Counted from the first letter of the stretch, positions 10,568-20,479 are shown. The stretch: DNA of 64,000 bases from Turbatrix aceti (GCA_963969345.1 OZ017769.1:8683725-8747724), one strand, 5' to 3'. The notes: a model not told the origin generated them from the sequence alone. Program-made: numbers and translations.

Positions 10568-11560
10568 TTACTTTTCCAACAAATCGATGGTTTCAATATC
10601 CCTGATGAGCAAATAGTTCACTCCGCATTCTTCTTCACTTGTAAGATCGGAAAAAAGCCATGCTATTTTGTTATAACTATTTTCATGATGCAATTCTTTC
10701 TCAAAGTGCTCGATAGCTAAAAAAACAGCGTGTAGAGTAGCTTGACCAAAAAATTGTTTGTAGTAGGTCCACATGGACGGTTTGAAATAATTGTCTTCCA
10801 ATTTAAACGTTCGATGTTGGATATATCGCCGAATTCGATAGGTTATATCGAACTGAACGTTTAAAAACAATAATACGTAAATTGTAATGCAGTAGTAGTG
10901 CGTTTCAAAAAGGGTAACATAATGAAGAATAAAATCTAAGAAACTCTAAAAAAAATATTTAAAAAATCTAACATAAGAAATTTTACCTCATGAATCGCTA
11001 TGCACCAAGGTTGGTGATCGATAAAAACCAAAAAATCACAAAAATATTGGTAAAAAAGTTGGACCAGAATAAATACAATATCAAAAATAATCATTCTCTT
11101 TAACGAAAAATAGTACTCAAATGACGAAGCTCTCATTGAAAACATAAGCAGCCTTCCGATACACAAAATTAGAAAAAACCCAAAAGTCAGGCTATTAAAA
11201 ATTCTTAACATTTCATTAATCCAACTAACGTATCCCGTATGGTTAAACGTTGAGGATATTTTTTGGATGGTAAACACAACAGATGCAACTGAATTTGTTA
11301 TCGACATTTGAAGAAACAAGGCGTAAAACGGTTTGCAGGAAAATGATTTGTGTGTCTATAAAAAACAAAATGTTCAATAACAAACATTTCATTAGTGAAT
11401 ATTCAAAACTTACAAGTACAGTTGCAACCAAAATGAATATCGAGCATAAGGATATTAGTGCAATATACAGTAATTCAAGAGTATTGTTAATTTTCCAATT
11501 TTGGTCGATAAGATCCTTATCTGGATAGTATGGACAAGATCTATTCGATTGGTTTGCCAT
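10568..11560 (-). CDS. Multi-pass membrane protein, probable nematode chemoreceptor-like
   Basis: Three exons on the minus strand, 11560-11414, 11355-10987 and 10945-10568, all phase 0 with GT-AG ends, give 297 residues. The N-terminus has several Asn residues and a possible glycosylation site (MANQSNRSC) before the first hydrophobic segment (residues about 30-49). Further hydrophobic segments occur near FYALFLQMSITNSVASVVF, SLTFGFFLILCIGRLLMF, IIFDIVFILVQLFYQYF and TLFETHYYCITIYVLLFLNV. The tail is charged and soluble-looking (EHFEKELHHEN...EEECG). The overall layout and short phase-0 introns resemble nematode serpentine receptors, but only five to six clear membrane spans are visible and no family signature is decisive. 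An upstream in-frame ATG at 11644 would add 28 residues. Confidence 0.65.
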
Positions 11561-12334
11561 TGAGATGTGCAATAATAACAGCCAGGATTGTCTTCTGCTA
11601 TTGACAAGAATAACAAAAAAGTGACAAGTCGGTGAATATTTCAATTGAAATTTTGTAGGTTGTATTTATTATAACTTTCGAATACTGAAATTATGAATTA
11701 GGTTATTTTGATATTCTTATATATTTTTTTTTCACAGCACGACAAAATGTCATTTTGAAGGCAATAGTATGGACAATGCAACAAGGATGCCCATTGGGTG
11801 AGATAAAATTTTCTGGCCCATGTTTTTGTAATTTCTGTATGAAATCAAATTTTTAGCAATTTTTTATAAAAAAATAGGTTGTTTTAGTCCCTATCATTGC
11901 TGCTCAATTCATGAAAAGTTGCGAACTAACTAAAAATTAAGAAAAAAGCGCAAAAAAAAATATTAGAAAATCTAGAAATTCGGGTAGACAGCTTGCGTAT
12001 TTATGCCATGCAACACCGACAGGTGATATTCTGTCTATATTCGTATATTCACCTGTAAAAAATGAACACTTGGAATTCCGAAAACAAGAAGGAGTAATTT
12101 AGAGAATTTATCATTTCTGTGAAATAAATATCACAGAAAATAGAATAATAAATAACTTATACTGAAGTTGGATTCTATGAACGGTGACAAATTATACCGT
12201 ACCACCGAAATGCCAAGTTTGCGATTTTTTGCCGTCCCGGAAAGTGTGCTCACAAAAATCCTTTTATTTGAAGTATATCAGAATTTTGTAAAAAAATTAT
12301 CATGAGGACAAAAAAAATTTGCATTATGTGCGCA
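11561..12334. other. AT-rich intergenic, divergent promoter region
   Basis: This lies between the divergently transcribed membrane-protein gene and the first lectin-like gene. A small inverted repeat (ACAGGTGA about 12020-12027 with TCACCTGT about 12049-12056) is present. No gene is seen. Confidence 0.4.
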
Positions 12335-12342
12335 TATAAAAA
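12335..12342 (+). promoter_or_regulatory. TATA box of lectin-like gene 1
   Basis: TATAAAAA lies 48 bases before the ATG at 12383. It also argues against the earlier in-frame ATG at 12302, which would lie upstream of the promoter. Confidence 0.5.
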
Positions 12343-12382
12343 GCTCAACGCCACTATCCCCCGATCCAGTTGCTTGATTCAA

Positions 12383-13350
12383 ATGCGTCGCCAACTTGCT
12401 GCTCTTCTTTCGTCCGTGTTTCTGCCGCTACTGTTTCTTCCGAAGGTGCGGGCTGATGGATTGTTGGAGGCTTCCGAATGTCCATCGCGCTCTGGATCGA
12501 AACAGGAGTTTAAGCGTTACGACATGTTCGAGGGCTACATAAAGTGCTACGTTCATAGCACATTTGTGAACACCGACGATGATTTGGATACATTTACGAA
12601 GAAATGTAAGAAGGAACACAAATTTGCTCATGTCATCGTGCCACATAATGATGCAGAAATCAGTTTTATCTGTCAGTTTTTTTACATTATTTTAATCACT
12701 TTTAATAAAACAATTTAGCTTCGATGATTGAAAATACCAAAGTATACGTAACGGGAATTCACGTCGACGCAAATAAAGAGCTTCGCGATTACGACGATAA
12801 ATTAATCACAAACGCAACTTTCAAAGAACGCGGTCCACCCAACTCAATTTTTTTTATCGGTAAGTTTTCTTCTGTTTTCTAATTAATAACATGGATTACA
12901 AAAAATTAAAAAAATATTTTTGGTTCGTTTAATCAACATCGGTTTCAGATAAAATCAATGGCGGTTCTTTTAAGCTTATCGGTAACAAAGATGTCCGTTT
13001 TCTATTATAATTTTCACCAACAGAAAATATTTTTTGAGTTTCAGGAGCCTTGGGGAGCCTTGGTAGGACTGATCTGTGAAGTGCTTGCAAAGCCGGGACC
13101 GCCAACGGATCCGCCACCGGAGACACAAGAGCCGCCAATGCCGACACAGCCGACAGAGCCGCCAACACGGCCGACGCGAGCAACAATGCCGCCGAGACTG
13201 TTGCCACCGGACAAGACGCCACCTGAACCTGAAGAGGATTATAGTTTCATTGCCGATGATCAAGGGGAATATGAATACAATATGAATACAGGAACCACGA
13301 AATATGCTACAATATATATTATTTTCGCAATTCTGTGTTTTTGTTTGTGA
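12383..13350 (+). CDS. Secreted C-type-lectin-like protein with Pro-rich stalk and probable GPI tail
   Basis: Exons 12383-12671, 12719-12859, 12949-12992 and 13045-13350 give 259 residues. The N-terminus is a signal peptide (MRRQLAALLSSVFLPLLFLP, then KVRADG). A cysteine-containing fold follows (CPSRSG...KCYVHS...KKCKKEH), and the C-terminal strand is rebuilt by exons 3 and 4 (NGGSFKLIGNKDEPWGALVG, then LICEV), the usual end of a C-type-lectin-like domain. Next comes a Pro/Thr-rich stalk (about residues 174-220), an acidic spacer, and a terminal hydrophobic stretch (YATIYIIFAILCFCL) suggesting a GPI anchor or membrane tail. Exon 3 (44 bp) uses an unusual donor, GTCCGT at 12993. It was chosen because it alone keeps the frame open and restores the domain end. 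No clear sugar-binding EPN or QPD motif is seen. It is a paralogue of the gene at 14928. Confidence 0.75.
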
Positions 13351-13654
13351 ATTAGATAAATGTAAGAATTTTTTGAAGACGTATTCAATTTTTTTGCCGA
13401 ATTTTAAAAATCTGACTTGGAGCGCCGTTTTCCTTCCAAACTTTACATTCTTCGATTGTTGCGAGAGCCGACTCTCGTCTAGGGATGCGTCGCCGGTCCA
13501 AAACGATTCTTTTAGCCCTGTTTTCTTCGCATCGCATGCTTCACATTTATTTAGATTTTTTCCAATTCACATCCGTTAAACGTTGTTTCAAACAAATTCA
13601 ACACAGTTTCGGTGATCTTAGTGAACTTTGGGGGATTGACTGAAGAAAAGGTTG

Positions 13655-13759
13655 TTAACAAATCGGCGAACAGCCGTCAGTTGATGCGTCAGCCGTGGCG
13701 GTGTAAACAAGACACAGTATGACAATCAAGGCGAGAAGGTTGCCGAGGAACAGCTTCAT
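13655..13759 (-). CDS. Tiny secreted peptide, CWPLC family, copy B (34 aa, variant)
   Basis: Minus-strand frame of 34 residues with the same signal peptide (MKLFLGNLLALIVILCLVYT, then ATA) and a mature part ending GCSPIC. Trp is replaced by Ser and Leu by Ile in the Cys-x3-Cys ring. A TAA falls directly after the second Cys, where copy A reads on for 12 more residues; the DNA beyond (TCAATCCCCCAAAGTTCACT) still matches. The TATA box (13820-13827, minus) and the leader are conserved. It is either a shorter functional peptide or an early pseudogene. It lies between the two lectin-like genes and is divergent from lectin 2. Confidence 0.55.
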   Translation of the reverse strand: MKLFLGNLLALIVILCLVYTATADASTDGCSPIC

Positions 13760-13819
13760 TGTTGAAACGATCGGTGTTGTTGGTTGCAGATTTGACGATT
13801 TTTTGGTGATGCGTCTTGG

Positions 13820-13827
13820 CTTTTATG
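13820..13827 (-). promoter_or_regulatory. TATA box of tiny-peptide gene copy B
   Basis: CATAAAAG on the minus strand, at the same 61-base spacing from the ATG as in the other copies. Confidence 0.5.
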
Positions 13828-14834
13828 CTCGGAAAAAAGGGTGTGGCGTCCATTAGTGATCTTCACTCACATCAGAGTTCCCAAGCTTACATACATTAAA
13901 GTAAAGTATGGCGAATGATATCGAGCTGCTGATGCATCGCGATGCATCGGCCTAAAAGGCAAGCTTTTGAATTTTGAAAAATCGTGAGATTTGCGGCCAT
14001 TTACGACGCTGTGAAATCCATCTCTACAACATTATCGGCAATATGTACTTTGTAACCCCTTCACATGTATCACAAGTGCAAGAAGACAAAAACAACTTTT
14101 TAAAAAAGTTTTTTTAAATTGATGTTTTTTAAAAAGAGCTAACTGACAGTTTTGAAACCTGACAATAAGAATTTAGTCTAGTGTTTTCAAGTGCATGTTT
14201 TGTGCCATAGTTGTAGGCATTTAGGAAAGGTTTAAATTAACATATCATATTTTTTTTCAGATGCCCTATTCTGGAGATACGGCTTCTGTAATTTTCGACG
14301 TGAACTTTTTAAAATGCTTCAAAAATTCTGATTTTTGGGTTACGGGGATTTGTTGGCACAAAAAATCGATTTCCGTACTCATTCAGATTTTACAAAAAAA
14401 AAATGAATTGTTTGAAAAAAATGACTGCTGGTCTTCGCCCGTTGTCGGAATCATGGTCGGAATCGAAGTGCTTCTTTTTTGATGGCTCAGCGGCGGTGAT
14501 TCACATCAGAAGCAACACCGCCGCCGACTTAACTGACTCACTGCCATCTGTTGTATATAAATACTGAACTTGAGAAACAATAAATCATAATTTGAACATT
14601 CGACCGTTGAATCGCCGACAACAACATTTCTCACACGGAAGTGGACAATTCGCGTCTGAAAGTGGTCAATTTTGTTCAAAACATATTACACATTAGTTTC
14701 TGAAGGTGCTGTGCTAATTGTTTGAATCACGTGAAATATTTTATACAAATATCGTAAGAATATTCTCCGGCTGCTTCATGGTTTGTTTTGTATTGTCAAT
14801 ACCTCTGTCATATGCCATTTGCATATGATACAAG

Positions 14835-14841
14835 TATAAAA
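14835..14841 (+). promoter_or_regulatory. TATA box of lectin-like gene 2
   Basis: TATAAAA lies 87 bases before the ATG at 14928. The X repeat copies lose homology to this locus inside this very motif. Confidence 0.5.
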
Positions 14842-14927
14842 GCCAGCATCAAGTCTAAATCGTCAGAAGTCGAGTCTTTCGAGTTTCCGCTTTTTTCTTG
14901 TTCCCGCTTCTCGTCCCGTGCTCCTGA

Positions 14928-16091
14928 ATGATGCTCGTCGCGGCCCTGCTCATCGCTTCAGCCGTGTTGCCTTCGGCACTTGGCGTTCCCGGTCCCGCTT
15001 GTCCGACACGATCATGGAAGTTTCTCAAGTTTCCTGACGGAACGCAGAAGTGCTACATCCACGCCAGAGACCCCGGGAACGTGGATCTGGAGAACGTGTG
15101 CCAAAGTGTTCATCCAGAAGCGCGCCCGACTCTTTTAGAATCCCTCGAAGAAATCGGATTTATCCGTAAGTATTTTTTTAACATTGCATGATAAATATTT
15201 TAAAGATTGTTTTCAGAAAAAGAAGTGCTTCCCGATAATGGGCTTTTCACGGTTGGCTACCATGTGGACGAGGACAACGTGATCAGAGACTACATGGGAA
15301 ACAACGTTTCTTCATCCGTCCTCGAGCTGTTGCCTCGATTCAGATTTCCAGACGCTTTTCTGTACTTAAGCAAACATGAACTCGTCTTTAAGAAGTACAT
15401 AAGAGGATCATGGCCAGCCTGCTTTGTTACGCTCGATCCATTGAAAATCGTTCAATATTCGGTTCCGCCCATTTATTATGACATCAATTGTCCTCCTGAT
15501 TGGAAACGAGTGAACGTGGGATATGCGATTAAGTGCTTCAAAGTGATCGACGCCGGAATCCTGTACCGCTGTCACCTATCCGAGGTATGCAAAAGTTCCC
15601 ACCCGTCTGCCTTACCTGCCAGCATCCGCAACAAGACGGACAAAGATTACCTGTGTGAGTTGACCGAATTTAAATGTTTCTAACCGATTTTGTATACAAA
15701 TCAAAATTTTTTAGTCAGCACAGCCAACAGTCATGGCTTGGTAAAACTCTACACTGGAATACACGTACCGTGCGATCCTGCCCAACATTTCGACAAAGAC
15801 AAACGTCTCCGATTCGTCCAGGTAAACGGCGATCCTGTTACGATCGATCCCGACAGTGTTGACAATACCGAATCCGTGTACGCCGAAGGATCCCTCTACG
15901 AACCACTTTACGGGTACTACAGTAACCCCGATAGATTGACAGATTTATCGGAACGCGCGCCGGACTCCAAAATGCTCTGTGAAATTTATCTTCCCCAGAT
16001 ACACAAAGATATGCAGTGCCCTGAGCACTATGATTTCGACAAATATGAAGCCATCTGCATTCACGAATTTCTTCGTCCTCACAACCAGTAA
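14928..16091 (+). CDS. Secreted C-type-lectin-like protein, multi-domain (350 aa)
   Basis: Exons 14928-15165, 15217-15654 and 15715-16091 join in frame with GTAAGT and GTGAGT donors. The signal peptide is MMLVAALLIASAVLPSALG. Domain 1 opens with CPTRSWKFLKF...KCYIHARD and continues through LEEIGFI and LFTVGYHVDEDNVIRDY, the order of elements seen in C-type-lectin-like folds. A second unit begins near residue 171 (CPPDWKRVN...IKCFKV...EVCKSSHPSALPASI) and runs through SHGLVKLYTGIHV and MLCEIYLP. A third, truncated unit (CPEHYDFDKYEAICIHEF) ends the protein. No membrane segment is visible, so it is probably secreted. The first exon-intron boundary lies at the same position as in the gene at 12383 (after GFI / SFI), supporting tandem duplication. 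AATAAA at 16178-16183 marks the 3' end. Confidence 0.75.
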
Positions 16092-16177
16092 TGATATTTT
16101 GTTTTTTGGACTCCGGTATTTGATATTTGTCGATTTTATAAATGTGGATGATGATAAATTTTTTTTGAACTGAATTC

Positions 16178-16183
16178 AATAAA
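16178..16183 (+). terminator. Poly(A) signal of lectin-like gene 2
   Basis: AATAAA lies 87 bases after the stop codon. Confidence 0.6.
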
Positions 16184-16200
16184 ATCGTGTTTTTAAAGAA

Positions 16201-16503
16201 TTTTTGAAGATTTTTGGCACGTTGAAGTTAACAAATTACGGCATTTCGTGGGCGGTGTATATAAATCGGTGTTTTTGTTGGAGAATCCTATAAAAATATA
16301 GGTTTGCTAACTTGAAAAATGCCGAAATTTGCATTTAAAAAGCGTTCAAAATGACCACATTGGTTTCGGCATTTTCAAGGTGGCAACTCTACATTTTTAT
16401 ATTTTTATCAGATTCTCCATCAAAAACTACGTCGATTGATATACACCCTGGTTCTGGAAATGCCGTAGTTTGTTAGCTACAACGTGCCAAAAATCATCAA
16501 AAA
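16201..16503. mobile_element. Foldback MITE, about 303 bp, palindromic over its length
   Basis: The left end (16201, TTTTTGAAGATTTTTGGCAC) pairs with the right end (complement of ...GTGCCAAAAATCATCAAAAA, ending 16503). The complementarity continues inward: ACAAATTACGGCATTTC against its partner near 16455-16475, GTATATAAATCG against CGATTGATATAC, TTGGAGAATC against GATTCTCCA, and ATGCCGAAA against TTTCGGCAT. Both halves of about 150 bp therefore form one long imperfect hairpin. No coding capacity. It is placed between the lectin 2 3' end and the ABHD16 promoter. Confidence 0.75.
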
Positions 16504-16610
16504 TGGCAAAAATGCGATTTCAGACTATCATAACTCCGCCTCAGACAGGTGAATTTTACGGAATTTTATGGTAAAAACTTTTCAAAAGCTATTTTTTTGA
16601 GAAAACTTTA

Positions 16611-16710
16611 TGAAAAATTTCGAAAATGTCAACTGATTGTTTGTTTGTCAGGTGGAAGAATGAAAAATTTCGAAAATGTCACCAGATAGTTTGCTTGTCA
16701 GGTGAAAGAG
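16611..16710 (+). repeat. Two-copy 50-bp tandem repeat
   Basis: TGAAAAATTTCGAAAATGTC starts at 16611 and again at 16661. The rest of the unit (ACTGATTGTTTGTTTGTCAG against CCAGATAGTTTGCTTGTCAG) differs at a few positions. It lies about 140-240 bp upstream of the ABHD16 start. Confidence 0.7.
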
Positions 16711-16773
16711 TGGAATAGCATATTTGCATTTGGGTGCTCTCGAGACGAATATTTCTATTAGCATCACAATTTT

Positions 16774-16795
16774 ATAAAAGCACGCGTGCTTTTAT
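16774..16795. promoter_or_regulatory. 22-bp perfect palindrome covering the TATA box of the ABHD16 gene
   Basis: The half-site ATAAAAGCACG is followed immediately by its exact complement CGTGCTTTTAT, so a TATA-like ATAAAAG exists on both strands. It is 56-77 bases before the ATG at 16851, the expected TATA spacing in this window. Confidence 0.5.
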
Positions 16796-16850
16796 GCTCG
16801 TGCTGACTCGTTGTTAGTTCGTTCAGTTGTTCGCAACCTGATTTTCAAAC

Positions 16851-18862
16851 ATGATTGTCGACGCGGTGCGAACAATCTATCACTATATTTTGGGGCCTCG
16901 AGTTCGATCGGCACCAAACAGAGAATTTGTTCCCTCTACTTTTGAAATATTTGGCAACAAATTGGTTGCATATTCATGGCTGGCTTACCGAATTGTTCGC
17001 TTTTTTTCTCCAATTATTCTTTTGCTGTCTGTTTTCAATTTTCCGACAAAGTTATTTTTTGCTGCACGGATTTGGGTTTACATCCTTGCTACCGGCATTG
17101 GTCTTCGTGTTTTCGGACGCATGACGAAGTAAGATATTTATTTTGTTTAATATTTTTTGTATGTAAAATGTCGTTGTTTAGTCCGGTGTACAAAGACATG
17201 ATCAACTTGCTCAAGGCGCACCTGGATAAGCCTGATGACGTGAAAACGTTTGAACGATTGATGAAGTACGACATTGATGTGGGTGTTGTCTTGTATATTT
17301 TTCAATTTTATTCTAATCACATTTTTTAAGTTAAACGGCGTTTACGGCCTGCCAGTTAAACACAAATTTGATAATCTCAAGTACCCCGAACCAGTAGAGA
17401 TCCAAGCTTCTTTGTTTCAAAGAACAATTGCTTACCTTGCAATCAACAGTTTTGGGTGTCGTATGATTTATCCTGGTTGCACGTCATTTTTCAAGGTAAT
17501 TATGGAAGAAAACGCTGACATAAACCGACGCAAGGCCATTGATGACGGCGCCAGACGCATGGCCATAAGGTCTCGTGATGGAAATGTCATTGATACGCTG
17601 CTTATCGACCAACGCGGTCACCTTTCCGAAGGAAAAACTTTGATTGTGGTGTGCGAAGGAAATTCTGCGTGCTACGAATTTTCTGCTGGAACGTATATCA
17701 AGGAATGCGGATATTCGGTTCTTTTTTGGAATTCTCCAGGTTTGTTTTTTTTTCATAAAAAAAAGATAAATGTAATTATGGTTCGTTTATTCGTTTGTTT
17801 TTAGGTTTTATTCATTCAACTGGATTTTCGACACCAACTCAGGTACTGAACGCTGCTGCTGCAGTTATGGACTACGCTATTGCTCAGGGTTACGAACTCG
17901 AGTATACGTACGCTTACGGCTGGTCTATCGGAGGTTTTCCTGCTTCATTTTTGGCCAAATCGTACGGACTGGCTGGCGTTATTCTGGACGCTACATTTGA
18001 CAATATAGTGCCTCTTGCTGAACGCGCCATGCCAGAATCACTTCGCGAAATTGTCGTATACGGAATTAACACGTACTACAACATGCCCATTGACAGTATT
18101 GTGAGTTACTGTCTTTCACGTATCACGTTTTTAGCAGGGTTTTCTAATTATTAGGTTTTGAATTTGGAGATTCTGCGGTGTTTAGACCAATTTTTAGGCA
18201 GAAATCCAATCAGAAGTAAACGAAAATGATAAAAATTAGACAAATTGTCGTACATTTTTAGTGTTTTTTAAACCTAGTTTGCCTTTGCTCCTCGTTCTTT
18301 CAAGATTTGTGCGCTATTTTTTGCGCTTGCGCTAATTTTTTCCTTTCTGTCGCTCGTTCCCTATTTTTTTCGTTTTTTAACGCTCTTTCTCAGGAGAAGA
18401 TTTGAGCAATTTTAGGAGATTTTTTATACAAAAAATGCTACAAATATATTTTTTCAGCTAAAAGGCTACGAAGGCAGAGTTACAATCTACCGTCGCATCT
18501 ATGACACTATAATGAGCACCAAACAATCGGATGATCCCGAAGTTTTGATAGCTCACAGCCGAACGACGGCGCTTATTCGTGAATTCATAGTTGGGCGCTA
18601 TGGTACGTACGTCGACAAAAAATACCAATATTTGATCGCAGAATTTCTCAATACGATCAATCTCAAGTCCGATGAAAACGAAAACACGGTTTCCTTTCGG
18701 CAGAACTATCGTCACCTGTTGGCAAACCACAAAAACTGGACGCGCAACGATGCTGAAAAATTCATCCAGCTTGTTCTTTCCGCACATTCGATTGATCTCC
18801 CGATTGAGCACAATGCTCTGCTCCCCATAGGAGTATTTGCACTGCCCCCTGTTCTTGACTAA
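16851..18862 (+). CDS. ABHD16-family alpha/beta-hydrolase (phosphatidylserine lipase type)
   Basis: Five exons, 16851-17128, 17182-17278, 17331-17739, 17805-18100 and 18458-18862, give 494 residues with all frames preserved. The N-terminus starts MIVDAVRTIYHYILGPRVRS, then has two hydrophobic membrane segments (about residues 48-64 and 68-89). The family landmarks follow in order: NPVYKDMI, GCRMIYPGCTSFFK, DGNVIDTLLIDQRG, VVCEGNSACYE, GYSVLFWNSPGFIHSTG, and the nucleophile elbow GWSIGG with Ser302. The acid is probably Asp376 (RRIYDTIM) and the base His478 (EHNALLP); these line up with the triad of animal ABHD16A. Family members are membrane-bound lipases that make lysophosphatidylserine. Compared with the human protein of about 558 residues the N-terminal region is shorter. 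Poly(A) signal AATAAA at 19002-19007. Part of exon 5 is duplicated at 57.5 kb. Confidence 0.9.
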
Positions 18863-19385
18863 TGCTTTCGTAGCAGAAACATTCACTTATTGTCGTTATG
18901 TATTTATGTATTTGCTTTGATTTTTGTATGTATTTTTTAGGGACTAGTCATAGGATCTCCTAACATCTGGTCTAATGATAACTAATCGCTAAAAACGTTT
19001 AAATAAATAAATAGATAAGGTTATAGGATCTCGTTGTTTTTTTTGTGGATCAAAACAAAAGAATAACAAATATTAATTATTTGGATTCGAGAACACTCCG
19101 ATGTTCCGGTGGTTTTTGGCCTCCATCAGGGCCAAAAACCACCCCCGAACGAAATGTTTTCAGGGGCAATTTTTTGAAACGTTTTTTATCAATTATTCGG
19201 AACATTCTAGAACACCCCAATCCCATCCTTCGGAGTCTTCATGCCCTTCAGTCGCCCACCTCTCACTATAAAATTATCAGTTTTCTAATTTTTTTACCTG
19301 CCCGCTTTTTTTTAGATTTGTTTGCCTTTTCCGCTCGAGATCCTAGTTTTTTCTTTTAAAATCCCGAAAATTGTAGTAAACACCC
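18863..19385. other. 3' UTR of ABHD16 and intergenic; strong hairpin
   Basis: The ABHD16 3' UTR ends near AATAAA (19002-19007). A perfect 14-bp hairpin has stems 19108-19121 and 19130-19143 (GGTGGTTTTTGGCC and its complement) and an 8-nt loop. No gene is seen up to the start of the repeat-rich half of the window. Confidence 0.5.
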
Positions 19386-19738
19386 ACGTAAAAAATCATG
19401 ATAGCTGTTGAAAAATATCCGCCTTTATAAATACAAACATTTTTCCAGGGTGGCGAAATCTCCCAGGAGATTGCATCCCGGGAGAAAATCTCCGGAGATT
19501 CTACCGAAATTTCCAGAGCTTCTCCCAAAATCTCCCGGGAGACCCAGCTTGCCAAAAAGCGTCCAATAATGTTTTTCTCCTTTAAACATTAATGATCAAA
19601 GCGGACAGTTCTGTTCTGTTTCAGCACATTGTTAACGCATTTTTGTTTACAGCAATTTATAAAAACTCCCGAGATTCTCCGTCGAAAATCTCAATTTTTT
19701 GTTTAACGGAAAAAGCATAAAAAAAATTTTGAACGTGT

Positions 19739-19884
19739 TGTCGTACCTAGACCAGCGACATTAGCATAGCTCACTCCTAATCTGTATATAAGCACTTGTC
19801 TGATACCCAATAAATGTTATCTGCCTCTGCCTGATCTCGCCCCTTCCGTTGTCTGTACTCGGCCCGTACAACCGACGTACAGCA
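19739..19884 (+). repeat. 5' LTR of the TRIM element
   Basis: 146 bp, TG...CA ends, with TATA-like and AATAAA motifs. Confidence 0.9.
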
Positions 19885-20333
19885 TTGGTGACGTTCAGAT
19901 TCGAACCCACGCCATCCGCATCGACACGACAGCTCATCGACGGCAACAACTCAGGTAAGCAGATCACCGCGGCGGCTTACAAGAAGCGCCGCTTACGACT
20001 CCTCAGAATCGACAAAATCGTCGAAAGCAGCACCAACAGAGAAGAAACTGTTGTGCAACCGTCAAGAACGTGAGGAGCCGTTCTTCGACACCGGCGAAGA
20101 TCGCCCACCAGGCAGGCGAAGATCGTCGCAGAATGCCAAGGCCGATCGCATCAAAAGCATCGGGCCAGACGCCAGAGAGCCGACCGAAGTCTGTCGAGCC
20201 AAGTCAACTGCGGCACATACTAAGACCGCACACGTACCAGCAGAAATTCGACTCTTGCAGATGTACACTCCCTGCTACGATGTCACAAAGCCAGATTACA
20301 AGATCCTCAGCATCTTCAAAGAAAAGGGAAGCG

Positions 20334-20479
20334 TGTCGTACCTAGACCAGCGACATTAGCATAGCTCACTCCTAATCTGTATATAAGCACTTGTCTGATA
20401 CCCAATAAATGTTATCTGCCTCTGCCTGATCTCGCCCCTTCCGTTGTCTGTACTCGGCCCGTACAACCGACGTACAGCA
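20334..20479 (+). repeat. 3' LTR of the TRIM element
   Basis: Appears identical to the 5' LTR; preceded by a polypurine tract. Confidence 0.9.

Larger units (their letters stand above)
13355..14840 (-). repeat. Intergenic segment homologous to repeat block X (ancestral-looking copy)
   Basis: On the minus strand this interval corresponds to X (for example 21330-22470). The match starts within about 10 bp of the lectin 1 stop codon and ends at the lectin 2 TATA box (ACAAGTATAA). It includes the tiny-peptide gene copy B. It is more diverged than the X copies are from one another and has extra sequence at about 13990-14440, including a dispersed repeat also found at 7969-8130. A perfect 18-bp palindrome, GATGCATCGCGATGCATC, lies at 13931-13948. 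Confidence 0.75.
19739..20479 (+). mobile_element. Miniature LTR retrotransposon (TRIM-like), complete, 741 bp
   Basis: Two 146-bp direct repeats, 19739-19884 and 20334-20479, appear identical by eye. They begin TGTCGTACC and end GTACAGCA, contain a TATA-like TGTATATAAGC and an AATAAA, and are flanked by a 5-bp target duplication CGTGT (19734-19738 and 20480-20484). A primer-binding-like TGGTGACGTTC starts two bases after the 5' LTR. A polypurine tract, AAAGAAAAGGGAAG (20318-20331), precedes the 3' LTR. The 449-bp interior encodes no recognisable gag or pol, so the element is non-autonomous. It sits inside R0, whose undisrupted sequence is visible in other R copies. Identical LTRs imply recent insertion. 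Confidence 0.9.

Noticed and set aside
12302..12382. Earlier ATG at 12302 as start of lectin gene 1
   Set aside because: It precedes the TATA box at 12335 and would bury the signal peptide behind 27 residues.
19886..19909. tRNA-like T-arm (complement contains GGGTTCGAATC and ends CCA)
   Set aside because: It lies just inside the LTR and fits a primer-binding site; the spacing from the T-loop to CCA is three bases too short for a tRNA, and there is no D- or anticodon arm.
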